A DNA stretch of 64,000 nucleotides from the NCBI GenBank assembly GCA_038109305.1, contig JAYNIR010000004.1, positions 62,001 to 126,000 of the forward strand, read 5' to 3'. The position numbers were made by a program, and so were the translations under genes. Numbering within the stretch: position 1 is the first letter of the stretch; each line of letters opens with the position of its first letter. A model generated the notes under the pieces. It was given only the letters and a program-made list of their open reading frames with translations, searched no databases and was not told the origin of the DNA. Below, piece by piece: positions 50,963 to 59,257 of this stretch. This stretch comes from UBA1479 sp038109305. GTDB lineage: Bacteria > Pseudomonadota > Alphaproteobacteria > Rhodospirillales > Casp-alpha2.

Positions 50963-52174
50963 ATGGATTTCACCCTCAGCCCCGAAGTCGACGAAACGCG
51001 GCGGAAGATCCGCGCCTTCGTCGCCGACAATCTGATTCCACTCGAGGCCGATCCGACCAGCTACGACGACCACGAAAACATCGCCAGCGGGCCCTTGACC
51101 GCCATGCGGGCAAAGGCCAAGGCCGCGGGGCTTTGGGCGCTCGCCATGCCGGTGGCGCGCGGCGGGCGCGGCTTCGACACGGTCGGCATGGCGGCGTGCT
51201 ACGAGGAAATGAACCGGTCGATCTTCGGGCCCGTGGTTTTCAACGCCGCCGCCCCCGACGATGGCAACATGTTCGTGCTGAACCGCGTCGCCACAGACGC
51301 GCAGAAAGAACAATGGCTGCAGCCGATCATCAATGGCGATGTCCGGTCGTCCATCGTTATGACCGAACCGGCGCCCGGCGCCGGGTCCGACCCCGCCGGG
51401 ATGATGCTGACCCGCGCCGAAAAGAGAGGCGATACTTGGGTCGTCCACGGCCATAAGTGGTTCATCACCGGCGCCGGCGTGGCCTCGCACTTTATTCTTC
51501 TGGCCCGCACGTCGGACGATTCGCGCCGCAACCTGACGGCGTTCCTGTTTCACAAGGATCAGCCGGGCTGGGAAATCGTCCGCCGCATCCCGATCATGGG
51601 ACCCGAAGAACACGGCGGCCATTGCGAATTGAAATTCGACGGGCTAGAAATCCCCGACGAAAACCGCCTGATGGGCGTCGGCGAAGGCATGAAGTGCGTG
51701 CAGATACGTCTCGGCACCGCACGGCTGACCCACTGCATGCGCTGGCTGGGGCTTGCCAAGCGGTCGCTTGAAATCGCCGACGGGTATATTTCCGACCGCG
51801 AGGCCTTCGGCACCAAGCTTGCCGACCGGGAAAGCGTGCAGTTGCTGCTGGGCGATGCCGCCAAGGAAATTCAGATCGGGAGGATGCTGACCATGCACGC
51901 CGCCTGGACGCTCGACCAGGGATCGCGCGCGCGGGCCGAGGTATCGACCGCCAAGGTGCAGGTCGCAGGCACGCTGCACAAATGCGTTGACACGGCGATC
52001 CAACTGTGTGGCGCAAAGGGCTATTCCAAGGACACGGTGCTGGAATGGATTTACCGTTATGCCCGGCAGGCGCGGCTGGTTGATGGTGCTTCGGAAGTTC
52101 ACAAAATGGTGTTGGCGGGGCAGTTCCGCGAATACGGCATCGATTACTGGTCGTGGGGCGCACCGAGAGACTAA
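50963..52174 (+). CDS. Acyl-CoA dehydrogenase (ACAD10/11-like subgroup)
   Basis: This is a 403-residue flavoprotein dehydrogenase. FAD/substrate motifs include VMTEPAPGAGSDPAGMMLTRAEKRGDTWVVHGHKWFITGA near 130-170 and RYARQARLVDGASEVHKMVLAGQ near the end. In most acyl-CoA dehydrogenases the last motif has the base Glu in YEGTSE-type strings. Here it reads VDGASEVH, the Asp-Gly form seen in ACAD10/ACAD11-like enzymes. The next genes encode an APH-like kinase (19 nt away) and DUF6285, a trio that recurs in bacteria. A role in hydroxyacyl-CoA processing is inferred. Confidence 0.9.
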   Translation: MDFTLSPEVDETRRKIRAFVADNLIPLEADPTSYDDHENIASGPLTAMRAKAKAAGLWALAMPVARGGRGFDTVGMAACYEEMNRSIFGPVVFNAAAPDDGNMFVLNRVATDAQKEQWLQPIINGDVRSSIVMTEPAPGAGSDPAGMMLTRAEKRGDTWVVHGHKWFITGAGVASHFILLARTSDDSRRNLTAFLFHKDQPGWEIVRRIPIMGPEEHGGHCELKFDGLEIPDENRLMGVGEGMKCVQIRLGTARLTHCMRWLGLAKRSLEIADGYISDREAFGTKLADRESVQLLLGDAAKEIQIGRMLTMHAAWTLDQGSRARAEVSTAKVQVAGTLHKCVDTAIQLCGAKGYSKDTVLEWIYRYARQARLVDGASEVHKMVLAGQFREYGIDYWSWGAPRD

Positions 52175-52193
52175 TGCTGGACCGGGAAAAAGC

Positions 52194-53228
52194 ATGAGCG
52201 GTCTTACCCAGGACCAGACCGGTCGCGTTGCGGCCTGGCTTACCGGCCAAGCCGGAGGTCCGGTGACGGTCGTCGAGACCGTCAAGCTTTCCGGCGGCGC
52301 GATCCAGGAAAATCACCGGCTGGTGATCGACGTCGCGGGCGGCGACTGGCACGGGCGACATGATCTTGTGCTGCGCCGGGACGCTGCTTCCGCGGTTGAA
52401 ACTAGCCACGGCCGGGCGGAGGAATTCGCCCTGTTGAAGGCCGCGCACCGGGCCGGCGCCATCGTGCCGACGCCGTGCGTACTTTGCGAAGACCCGTCGG
52501 TCCTGGGCGGGCCGTTTTTCCTGATGCACCGGGCGGCGGGTGAAGCGCGCGGCGGCCGTTTGGTCCGCAACGCGCCGGATGCCGGACTGGTCCGGGCGCT
52601 CGGCGCCAACATGGCGAAAATCCACACCATCCGCCCGCCCGTCGCCGGGCTCGACTTTCTAGGCGCGCCGCCTGCTGATTCCGCCCAGGCGGCGATCCAG
52701 GCCTACCGGGATTATCTGGACGCCCTGCCCGATCCGCACCCGGCGGTCGAATGGGGGCTTGCGTGGCTCGATCTACACGCACCCGCACCGGGTGGGGTTG
52801 TGCTGTGTCACCGCGATTACCGGACGGGAAACCTGATGATCGACGACGGAAGGCTGACTGCAACCCTCGATTGGGAATTCGCGGCCTGGTCCGACCCCAT
52901 GGAGGACATCGGCTGGTTCCTAGCCAAGTGCTGGCGCTTTGGAAGGTGGGATGAAGCGGCCGGCGGCCTCGGCCCCCGCGATGCTTTCCTTGACGGATAT
53001 GAAGCCGCCGCCGGGCGTATGATCGACCGGGCGCAGGTGCCTTATTGGGAGGTCATGGCCCACGTGCGCTGGGCCGTCATTGCTCTGCAGCAGGCCCACC
53101 GTCACAATTCCGGCGAGGAGCCGTCCATCGAATTGGCGCTCACCGCCCACGTCGCGCCGGAACTGGAAATTGAAATTCTCGCTATGACCGGGTCCATGAC
53201 AGGCGAAGACGCGGGGGCAGCCCGATGA
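52194..53228 (+). CDS. APH-like phosphotransferase partnered with the acyl-CoA dehydrogenase
   Basis: This is a 344-residue aminoglycoside-phosphotransferase-fold kinase. The nucleotide region starts VKLSGGAIQENHRLVIDV, the catalytic loop is VVLCHRDYRTGNLMIDDGRLTATLDWEFAAWSDPMEDIGWFLAKC (HRDxxxxN and DWE), and a conserved C-terminal helix follows. The full catalytic set argues for real kinase activity. In mammalian ACAD10/ACAD11 the same two domains are fused, and those proteins are reported to process 4-hydroxy acids through a phosphorylated intermediate. By analogy it may phosphorylate a hydroxyacyl-CoA for the ACAD. It overlaps DUF6285 by 4 nt. Confidence 0.88.
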   Translation: MSGLTQDQTGRVAAWLTGQAGGPVTVVETVKLSGGAIQENHRLVIDVAGGDWHGRHDLVLRRDAASAVETSHGRAEEFALLKAAHRAGAIVPTPCVLCEDPSVLGGPFFLMHRAAGEARGGRLVRNAPDAGLVRALGANMAKIHTIRPPVAGLDFLGAPPADSAQAAIQAYRDYLDALPDPHPAVEWGLAWLDLHAPAPGGVVLCHRDYRTGNLMIDDGRLTATLDWEFAAWSDPMEDIGWFLAKCWRFGRWDEAAGGLGPRDAFLDGYEAAAGRMIDRAQVPYWEVMAHVRWAVIALQQAHRHNSGEEPSIELALTAHVAPELEIEILAMTGSMTGEDAGAAR

Positions 53229-53578
53229 GAAAAATCCCGAGCGGCCGGGCCCTGGAAGACATCGCTGAACAGGCAGAGGCCGCGCTTGCCGCCAACCCGG
53301 ACGATCACGCCGCCAACTACAAGCAGGCGATGATCCGAAACGCCCGCGCCATCTCCGAACGGCATGCTGAGGCCGGCGACGCGCCTGAAAGGGCCGAAGC
53401 CGAACGTCTGACGGCGCTACTCGGCGGTGGAGATCTTCGCGATCTAAACCGCCGGCTCGTCAGCGAAATCCGCTCGGGGCAGGCGCCCGCCGGGACCCAT
53501 GAACACTTGCTTGAGACCGTCCGCGCCGAACTGGCGGAGAGCAACCCGCGCTATCTGGCAAAGCTCTCCGGGAACTAG
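53225..53578 (+). CDS. DUF6285-domain protein
   Basis: This 117-residue, mostly helical protein starts MRKIPSGRALEDIAEQAEAAL. It has NYKQAMIRNARAISERHAEAG in the middle, then LRDLNRRLVSEIRSGQAPAGTHEHLLETVRAELAESNPRYL at the end. This is the small family that regularly follows ACAD/APH-like pairs. It overlaps the kinase gene by 4 nt (ATGA). No catalytic motif is visible; it may be a subunit or regulator of the kinase/dehydrogenase pair. Function unknown. Confidence 0.8.
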   Translation: MRKIPSGRALEDIAEQAEAALAANPDDHAANYKQAMIRNARAISERHAEAGDAPERAEAERLTALLGGGDLRDLNRRLVSEIRSGQAPAGTHEHLLETVRAELAESNPRYLAKLSGN

Positions 53579-53673
53579 GTGGCGCTGCGGGCAGCTTGCC
53601 CTTCACAAACCCCTTTACAGTCATGTGATCGGATGTGAATTCCCGTTTTTCGCGGGCGGGCGGATAATGCCCC

Positions 53674-54033
53674 ATGACCCACGTGCTTGTTGTCGAGGCT
53701 GATCCCGATCTTCGGGCCGAACTCCGGGAAATTCTGGAGGCCGCTGGGCATGCCGTCACCGTTGCCGAAGGCGGCGATGAGGCCCTGGAAAAAGCCCAAA
53801 AAAATGGCCTTTGACGCAGTCCTGACGGACATCGTCATGGCCGGCGGCGAAGGCATCGAGCTGATCCGCAACCTGCGGGCCATCAATCCACCCCTCGCCA
53901 TTACCGCCATGTCGGCGGTACAGTCCTACCTGACAGCGCCTGCAAGCTTGGCGCCGACCGGGAGCTGTTGAAGCCCCTCACGGCCCGCACCCTGCTCGCC
54001 TGCCTGGACCGCGGCCCCACCGCCCCCACCTGA
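53674..54033 (+). pseudogene. CheY-like response regulator, frameshifted
   Basis: The first frame encodes MTHVLVVEADPDLRAELREILEAAGHAVTVAEGGDEALEKAQKNGL and stops at 53812-53814. The next frame continues directly with FDAVLTDIVMAGGEGIELIRNLRAINPPLAITAMSA, which holds the phospho-Asp. A further shift is needed near 53935-53945 to reach the end CKLGADRELLKPLTARTLLACLDRG with the conserved Lys. At least two indels thus break an otherwise normal receiver domain; one extra base in GGCC near 53806 explains the first. It precedes otnK. Confidence 0.85.
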
Positions 54034-54121
54034 CGGCCGCCGCCCATCGCGAAGGTTTCGGTTCGGGCAGGTTTCGTGCTATTCCGGGCGTCTTAATTCG
54101 AATTGCGGAGCCCGTTTCCCC

Positions 54122-55411
54122 ATGCCCGCCGTCCTGGGATGCATCGCCGACGATTTTACCGGTGCCACCGATCTGGCCAACACGCTAGTCAAAAACGGCA
54201 TGCGTACGGTGCAGGTCAACGGCGTGCCGACAGCGGGCGCCATGCCAGACCTAGGCGATGCGGAGGCCGTCGTCGTGGCGCTGAAATCCCGCACCTGCCC
54301 GGTCCACGAAGCGGTGCAAAATTCACGGGCGGCGTTGGCGTGGCTCAGGGGCCTCGGTATCAAACAGGCGTTTTTCAAATACTGTTCTACCTTCGATTCC
54401 ACCGACATGGGCAACATCGGCCCGGTCGCCGACGCGCTGTTGGCCGACCTGGACCACGATTTCGCCCTTGCCTGTCCGGCGTTCCCGACCACGGGGCGGA
54501 CGATCTACAAAGGGTATCTGTTCGTCGGTGACGTATTGTTGTCGGAAAGCAGCCTCAAAAACCATCCGCTGACGCCGATGACCGACCCGAACTTGGTGCG
54601 CGTCCTGTCGCGTCAGACAGATGAACTGGTCGGCCTAGTCGAACACAAAACCGTCAAGCGAGGCGCCGACGCCGTCAAGACGGCGTTTCAGGCCCTGCAG
54701 GGCTCCGGCCACACGTACGCCATCATCGACGCGGTGGACGATCAGGATTTGCGGATCATTGGCGAGGCGGCGGCTGATCATCCGCTGATCACCGGCGGAT
54801 CGGGCATTGCGCTCGGCCTGCCCGAAAACTTCCGCCGCGCCGGGCTGATCGCCGCCGCAAGCGAAGCCCGCCTGCCCTCCGCCGACGGCCCGGCGGTAAT
54901 CATATCCGGCAGCTGTTCGCAGGCGACGCTGAGCCAGGTCGCCCGTGCCCGCAAGAAATTCGCCAATCACAGCGTCGACCCCATGGAGCTGATCGACGGC
55001 GTCGGCGGTGCGCGCAAGCTGGCTGAAAAGGTGTTGGCCGGTGACGGCACGCAGATGATTTATTCCACCGCAGATCCGGAAACGGTCAAACAGGTGCAGC
55101 AGAAAATCGGCCGCAACCAGGCGGGCGACATGGTTGAAAAATTCTTCGGCGACCTTGCCCGGTATTTGCGGGACGGTGGCATTCGCCGCTTCGTCATCGC
55201 CGGTGGCGAAACGTCTGGCGCGGTGTCCCAGGCCTTGGGTGTCAAGGCCATGCGCATCGGGCCCGAAATCGACCCAGGCGTACCGTGGACGGAGAGCCTG
55301 CCCACGGGCGGCGGCAACGAAGCGCCCCTCGCCATCACGCTCAAATCCGGCAATTTCGGCTCCGAGGACTTTTTCGAAAAGGCCCTCGGCATGCTCGACG
55401 GGGCGGCCTGA
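54122..55411 (+). CDS. otnK: 3-oxo-tetronate kinase OtnK (four-carbon acid sugar kinase)
   Basis: This is a 429-residue DUF1537 kinase. The N-terminal domain starts AVLGCIADDFTGATDLANTL with the family DDFTGA motif, then KYCSTFDSTDMGNIGPVADAL near 86-106 and CPAFPTTGRTIYKGYLFVGDVLL. The nucleotide-binding C-terminal domain has VIISGSCSQATLSQV and RRFVIAGGETSGAVSQALGV, plus GPEIDPGVPW near the end. OtnK phosphorylates 3-oxo-tetronate at O4 in four-carbon sugar-acid breakdown. otnC follows 17 nt downstream, so they are an operon. An isomerase/dehydrogenase partner is not adjacent. Confidence 0.9.
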   Translation: MPAVLGCIADDFTGATDLANTLVKNGMRTVQVNGVPTAGAMPDLGDAEAVVVALKSRTCPVHEAVQNSRAALAWLRGLGIKQAFFKYCSTFDSTDMGNIGPVADALLADLDHDFALACPAFPTTGRTIYKGYLFVGDVLLSESSLKNHPLTPMTDPNLVRVLSRQTDELVGLVEHKTVKRGADAVKTAFQALQGSGHTYAIIDAVDDQDLRIIGEAAADHPLITGGSGIALGLPENFRRAGLIAAASEARLPSADGPAVIISGSCSQATLSQVARARKKFANHSVDPMELIDGVGGARKLAEKVLAGDGTQMIYSTADPETVKQVQQKIGRNQAGDMVEKFFGDLARYLRDGGIRRFVIAGGETSGAVSQALGVKAMRIGPEIDPGVPWTESLPTGGGNEAPLAITLKSGNFGSEDFFEKALGMLDGAA

Positions 55412-55428
55412 GCCATGGGGGTGCGGAC

Positions 55429-56079
55429 ATGAGCAGCGAGATCAAAATGCGCGACGACATCGCGCTGTTAGGCAAGTCCATGTTCGACCGGGGGATGACT
55501 GTGGGCTCATCCGGCAACATCTCCGTCCGGCTCAAAGACGGCGGCTGGCTGATGACGCCGTCAGGGTCGTGCCTTGGGCGGCTCGACCCGGAGACTATTT
55601 CAAGGCTCGATAAAGACGGCAATCACATCGCCGGTGACAAGCCGACGGTGGAAACCTTTTTACACTTGGCGGTCTATGAAGAACGGCCGCAGGCAGGCGC
55701 CATCGTGCACCTGCATTCGACCCATTCGGTCGCGGTCAGCTGTCTGAACGAAATCGATCCGAAAAACGTGCTGCCGCCGATCACCGCCTATTACGCGCTG
55801 AAGGTCGGCATCCTTCCGCTGGTGCCCTACATCCCACCGGGATCGATGGACCTTGCCCGCGCGGTCAAGGAACTGGCGGGCAAGCACCATGCAGTGCTGC
55901 TGGCCAACCATGGGCCGGTGGTTGCCGGCAAATCGCTGGAAGACGCCGTCTATGCGATCGAGGAACTGGAGGAAACCGCTAAGCTTTACCTGTTGCTCCG
56001 CAACAAGGACGCCCGGTTTTTGACACCCGAACAGATGGAAGATCTGAGGCAGCGCTATCCCGACAAGCGCGGGATTTAG
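55429..56079 (+). CDS. otnC: 3-oxo-tetronate 4-phosphate decarboxylase OtnC
   Basis: This class II aldolase/adducin-family enzyme of 216 residues has the phosphate-binding SSGNISVRL near 25, TPSGSCLGRLDP, the zinc histidines in IVHLHSTHSVAVSC near 92-105, and the third His in ANHGPVVAGKSLEDAVYAIEELEE near 157. It decarboxylates 3-oxo-tetronate 4-phosphate to dihydroxyacetone phosphate. The ATG at 55429 is chosen from homology; the longer open frame is otnK in another phase. It completes the otnKC pair. Confidence 0.9.
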   Translation: MSSEIKMRDDIALLGKSMFDRGMTVGSSGNISVRLKDGGWLMTPSGSCLGRLDPETISRLDKDGNHIAGDKPTVETFLHLAVYEERPQAGAIVHLHSTHSVAVSCLNEIDPKNVLPPITAYYALKVGILPLVPYIPPGSMDLARAVKELAGKHHAVLLANHGPVVAGKSLEDAVYAIEELEETAKLYLLLRNKDARFLTPEQMEDLRQRYPDKRGI

Positions 56080-56106
56080 CCACCGCTACCACCGACGCGG
56101 GCGGGC

Positions 56107-56559
56107 TCAGTCCGGGGTCGTCAGGATGAAACAGCTGCCTTCGCCCGGTGCGCTGCGCACGTCGATGCTTTAGCCGAGCGCGTCACAGGTGCTGCGAACA
56201 ATCGTCAACCCCAGGCCCGTGCCTTTGTTCGACTGCGCCAGCAGCAAGTCGCCCTGGGTTTAGCGGTCAAAAATCGTCGGCAAAATATCAGTGTTGATTC
56301 TGGGGCCGTTGTCTTCGACCTCGATAATCGTGCCCGGGTGATCGCCTTCGCTGCGCCGGAGCCTGACTTCAATCCATCCGTTTTCCGTAAATTTCGCCGC
56401 ATTGGCGATCAAATTGACCAGCGCCTGCCTAAGCCGCGCCCGGTCCACTCTGATCGCCTCCAACCCGCGGGAAACCATAACCGGCCATTTGCAGTCCGCG
56501 CTGACGATCGTAAACTTGTATCCGAACACACCCGCCGCCGCCGGATTTGAATGCTTCAA
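56107..56559 (-). pseudogene. Histidine kinase remnant (HATPase domain with two internal stops)
   Basis: The frame encodes ALVNLIANAAKFTENGWIEVRL (N-box) and TIIEVEDNGPRINTDILPTIFDR (G1 box), followed by TAA at 56260-56262. It then continues in the same frame as TQGDLLLAQSNKGTGLGLTIVRSTCDALG (G2 box), a second TAA at 56170-56172, and SIDVRSAPGEGSCFILTTPD before the final TGA. The sensor and phospho-acceptor part is missing on the 5' side, where the Lrp gene begins. The domain is thus decayed by 5' loss and two nonsense changes. Confidence 0.88.
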
Positions 56560-56591
56560 CCTCGTTGGAGGAAAAGTAACCGGCCCGCCGC

Positions 56592-57050
56592 CTAACCGCC
56601 GCTGATCGGAAGTTTCGTCGTGTTCTTGATCTGCTCAATCGCGAAGGTGGAACTCACGTCCTTCAACGTCGCCGCGCCGATCAGCTTTTTGTAAAACGCA
56701 TCGTATGCATCGATATCGGGCACGACGACCCGCAGCAGGTAATCCACCTGACCGCTCATGCGGTAGAACTCTACCACCTCCGGAAAGCTCATGACCGCGG
56801 CATGGAATTTTTTAAGCCATTCCTTGCTGTGTTCCGCCGTGGTGATAGCGACGAAGGCGGTCATGTTGGCCCCGACCTTGCGCGCGTCCAGCAGCGCGAC
56901 GCGCCCGGTTATGACGCCCGTGTCCTCAAGCTTCTTGATCCGGGCGGCACAGTCCTTTTCGTCCAGGCCGAGCTTGCCGGCCACATCTTTAGGCGAAAGC
57001 GCGCCGTCGGCTTGCAGAACGTCTAGAATTTTGGCGTCGGTGGCGTCCAT
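56592..57050 (-). CDS. Lrp/AsnC-family transcriptional regulator
   Basis: This 152-residue regulator starts MDATDAKILDVLQADGALSPKDVAGKLGLDEKDCAARIKKLEDTGVITG (HTH, residues 1-50). The RAM effector domain follows, with TAFVAITTAEHSKEWLKKFHAAVMSFPEVVEFYRMSGQVDYLLRVVVPDIDAYDAFYKKLI. The ATG at 57050 is chosen because homology begins there; the frame is open to 57173. Lrp proteins respond to amino acids. It is divergent from the DUF442 protein gene 123 bp away, which it may control. Targets are unknown. Confidence 0.92.
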   Translation of the reverse strand: MDATDAKILDVLQADGALSPKDVAGKLGLDEKDCAARIKKLEDTGVITGRVALLDARKVGANMTAFVAITTAEHSKEWLKKFHAAVMSFPEVVEFYRMSGQVDYLLRVVVPDIDAYDAFYKKLIGAATLKDVSSTFAIEQIKNTTKLPISGG

Positions 57051-57172
57051 GGCGTCGGATGTCCGTAATATGAGGGCCGTCCAATTTGGGTCTTGGCCCG
57101 GGCCCCGGTCTCGGGCCAAGTTTAGGGGCGTTGCCGTGAATATAAAACAGATAAGATGGCGGGGCGGACGCA

Positions 57173-57751
57173 ATGCCGCCGCCGAAGGACGAAACTGGGG
57201 TTGATACGGGCGTGATCGATAAAGTCGTTCATCTGACGCCGGACTTCGCCATCGGGCCGCAGCCCGAAGCGGCGGATTTCGAAGCGCTGAAAGCCGCGGG
57301 CTTCGCCGCGGTTCTGAACGCGCGCCCGGATGACGAACTGGGGGACTACCTGAAATCCGACGACGCGAGGAGCCTGCTAGGATCCCTGGGCCTTGCCTAT
57401 GCCCACAGCCCGACGGAAAACCATTCGATCTTCGAACCGGAAATTATCGACCGGTTCGAGGAATACCTTGCCGATCTGCCGGTACCGGTATTTGCCCACT
57501 GCAAATCGGGCACCCGGGCGGCCATCCTCTGGGCGCTGGTTGCGGCGCGGCACCGAAACGTGGAATCGGTCATCGCGACACTGCGCACCGCCGGGCAGGA
57601 ACTCGACTTTCTGGAAGACGAAATGCGCGAAAGCGCCAAATCGGCTGAGGAAGACGCGCCCTTCCGCCTGAAACAGGACTCGCTCCTTAAACTCGGCCAA
57701 TCCAAACTGCTGGGGGCCGGCGACCCCCGGCCCGTCGACGGCCCGGATTAG
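57173..57751 (+). CDS. DUF442/Blh-type protein-phosphatase-like protein
   Basis: The 192-residue protein has VVHLTPDFAIGPQPEAADFEALKAAGFAAVLNARPDDEL (residues 18-56) and the Cys-Arg loop VFAHCKSGTRAAILWAL near 107-123 (CX5R), with an upstream Asn-Arg-Pro (NARPDDE) string. This matches the TIGR01244/DUF442 family related to dual-specificity phosphatases and to the N-terminal half of Blh. A phosphatase or sulfur-transfer role is predicted. The ATG at 57173 is possible; a GTG at 57212 (VIDKVVHLT) is an alternative. It is divergent from the Lrp gene. Confidence 0.82.
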   Translation: MPPPKDETGVDTGVIDKVVHLTPDFAIGPQPEAADFEALKAAGFAAVLNARPDDELGDYLKSDDARSLLGSLGLAYAHSPTENHSIFEPEIIDRFEEYLADLPVPVFAHCKSGTRAAILWALVAARHRNVESVIATLRTAGQELDFLEDEMRESAKSAEEDAPFRLKQDSLLKLGQSKLLGAGDPRPVDGPD

Positions 57752-57848
57752 CCGGGCCTCCAAATTTGCCGCCACCGCGGCTCCCTTGACTTGCCCGCCG
57801 GCTGCTTCACACTATTCGACCTCCCCGTCCGGCGAAGGAGGACAAACC

Positions 57849-58256
57849 ATGAAATTCGAAGGCGGATGCTATTGCGGCTATGTTCGCTATGAGGCCTCGG
57901 GCGAACCGCTCGCCCGCGTGCAGTGCCATTGCCGGCAATGCCAGCACCTTTCCGGCGGCCACCCCAACGTCATCATCGGCATGCCCCTGGACGGCTTCAA
58001 ATACACCCGAGGAAAACCCAAGCAGTTCACTATGCCGGGGCTGGAAAACCCCCGCACCCGCGATTTTTGCGACACCTGCGGGACGCAACTGCTGACGCGC
58101 TCGCCGGCACTGCCGACCGGCGTCTATATCAAGGTCGGTACCATGGACGACCCGTCTCTCTACGGCAAACCGGCCATCGCCATCCAGACGGCGGACGCAC
58201 AGGAATTTCATCACATCCCGGAAGATGCCAAAACATTTGAACGCTGGCCGAAATAG
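57849..58256 (+). CDS. GFA-family zinc protein
   Basis: The 135-residue GFA/CENP-V-fold protein has GGCYCGYVRYEA near 5-16, the second Cys group CHCRQCQHLSGGHPN near 26-40 and RDFCDTCGTQLLTRSP near 68-83. That gives the two expected zinc sites. GGAGGA precedes the ATG at 57849. It is a distant paralogue of the protein at 34211. The activity is uncertain; family members are often called S-(hydroxymethyl)glutathione synthases without proof. Confidence 0.87.
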   Translation: MKFEGGCYCGYVRYEASGEPLARVQCHCRQCQHLSGGHPNVIIGMPLDGFKYTRGKPKQFTMPGLENPRTRDFCDTCGTQLLTRSPALPTGVYIKVGTMDDPSLYGKPAIAIQTADAQEFHHIPEDAKTFERWPK

Positions 58257-58340
58257 CCCGATTTCGCGGTAAATTTTGGCTAAGCGTTCGCGCCCGGCGG
58301 CCATACTCTTAACCCTATGTGACCCTGGGGAGATGAGCCG

Positions 58341-58964
58341 ATGTATGCGGCAATCGGCGCGATGGACCAAGAGGCCAAACTCATCAAGTCGCGCATGACC
58401 AAGACCAAGGAAACCTCCCTCGCCCAGGTTTCCGTCACCTCCGGGAAATTTCAGGGCGTCGAAATCGCCCTGGCGCAGTCAGGCATCGGAAAAATCAACG
58501 CAACGATCTGCACGCAGATGCTGATCGATCTGTTCGATCCGAAAGGCTTGCTGTTCACCGGCGTCGCCGGCGGGCTGCTACCGAATATGAAGACCTGCGA
58601 TACGATCGTCGCCAGTCACGTGGTTCAGTACGACATGGATCTGACCGCATTTGACCGCCGCCATGGCGAAGTGCCGGGGCGGGACCGCCTGATCGAATGC
58701 AACCCGGACTTGGTTGCGAAAGCGCCCCAAGCATTCGATGCCGCTTTTGAAAGCGTCAGACGCGCACCCAACCTCATGCTCGGCACGATAGCGTCCGGCG
58801 ACCGTTTCGTGCAGGACAAAGACGTGCTGCGCTGGTTGCAGCGGGAATTTTCGGCGCTGGCGACGGAGATGGAGGGCAGTGAAGTTTCCGTGTTGCGAGC
58901 CACGCAAGAATGGGCCTTGCCCTTAAGGCGGGCCTGGAAGATTTTTTCGATAACGAGAATATGA
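58341..58964 (+). pseudogene. mtnN: MTA/SAH nucleosidase-like gene, 3' end lost
   Basis: Residues 1-179 are a normal nucleosidase: MYAAIGAMDQEAKLI (catalytic Glu), ALAQSGIGKINATICTQML, LFTGVAGGLLPNMKTCDTIVASHVVQYDMDLTAFDR, TIASGDRFVQDKD and SALATEMEG. The enzyme should go on for about 55 more residues, including the catalytic Asp. Instead, from ~58878, the DNA is the reverse complement of a DinB-family gene and the frame reads through unrelated residues to 58964. The Asp is therefore missing and the enzyme should be inactive. It would hydrolyse methylthioadenosine and S-adenosylhomocysteine if intact. Confidence 0.82.
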
Positions 58965-59128
58965 TTAGACGTATTGGCGATATTGCCAAAAAGCGCTGAG
59001 CGCGGTTTCATGATTTCGACTTCAGAAAGGCCGGCGACCGACGCAAGCATCGAACAGTTCGCCCAGGCCATATAATGCGTCATCATCCGCACGAGACGCT
59101 GCTTTCCTGTATTGGATCGGGTGGACAT
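58880..59128 (-). pseudogene. DinB-family protein, N-terminal remnant
   Basis: On the minus strand the frame encodes MMTHYMAWANCSMLASVAGLSE, then SALFGNIANTSNHILVIEKIFQARLKGKAHSCVARNT. This is the N-terminal half of a DinB/DUF664-type four-helix protein (YNAWAN-like opening, NHILV with a metal His). The gene loses its remaining ~80 residues at about 58885, where it meets the mtnN remnant tail to tail. The start is uncertain: 59128 or the ATG at 59086. It could not bind metal with all three histidines. Confidence 0.75.
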
Positions 59129-59257
59129 TGCAAACTTCCGCTGAACCAGGTAGCGACCGTCGATTCCGTATTCGATCAATCCAATTCTATCCCCGCCGGA
59201 AGTACAAGCGGCAAGAACGCAATTGTCATCTTGACAATTTTCTGCGCCCTTCGGTTG

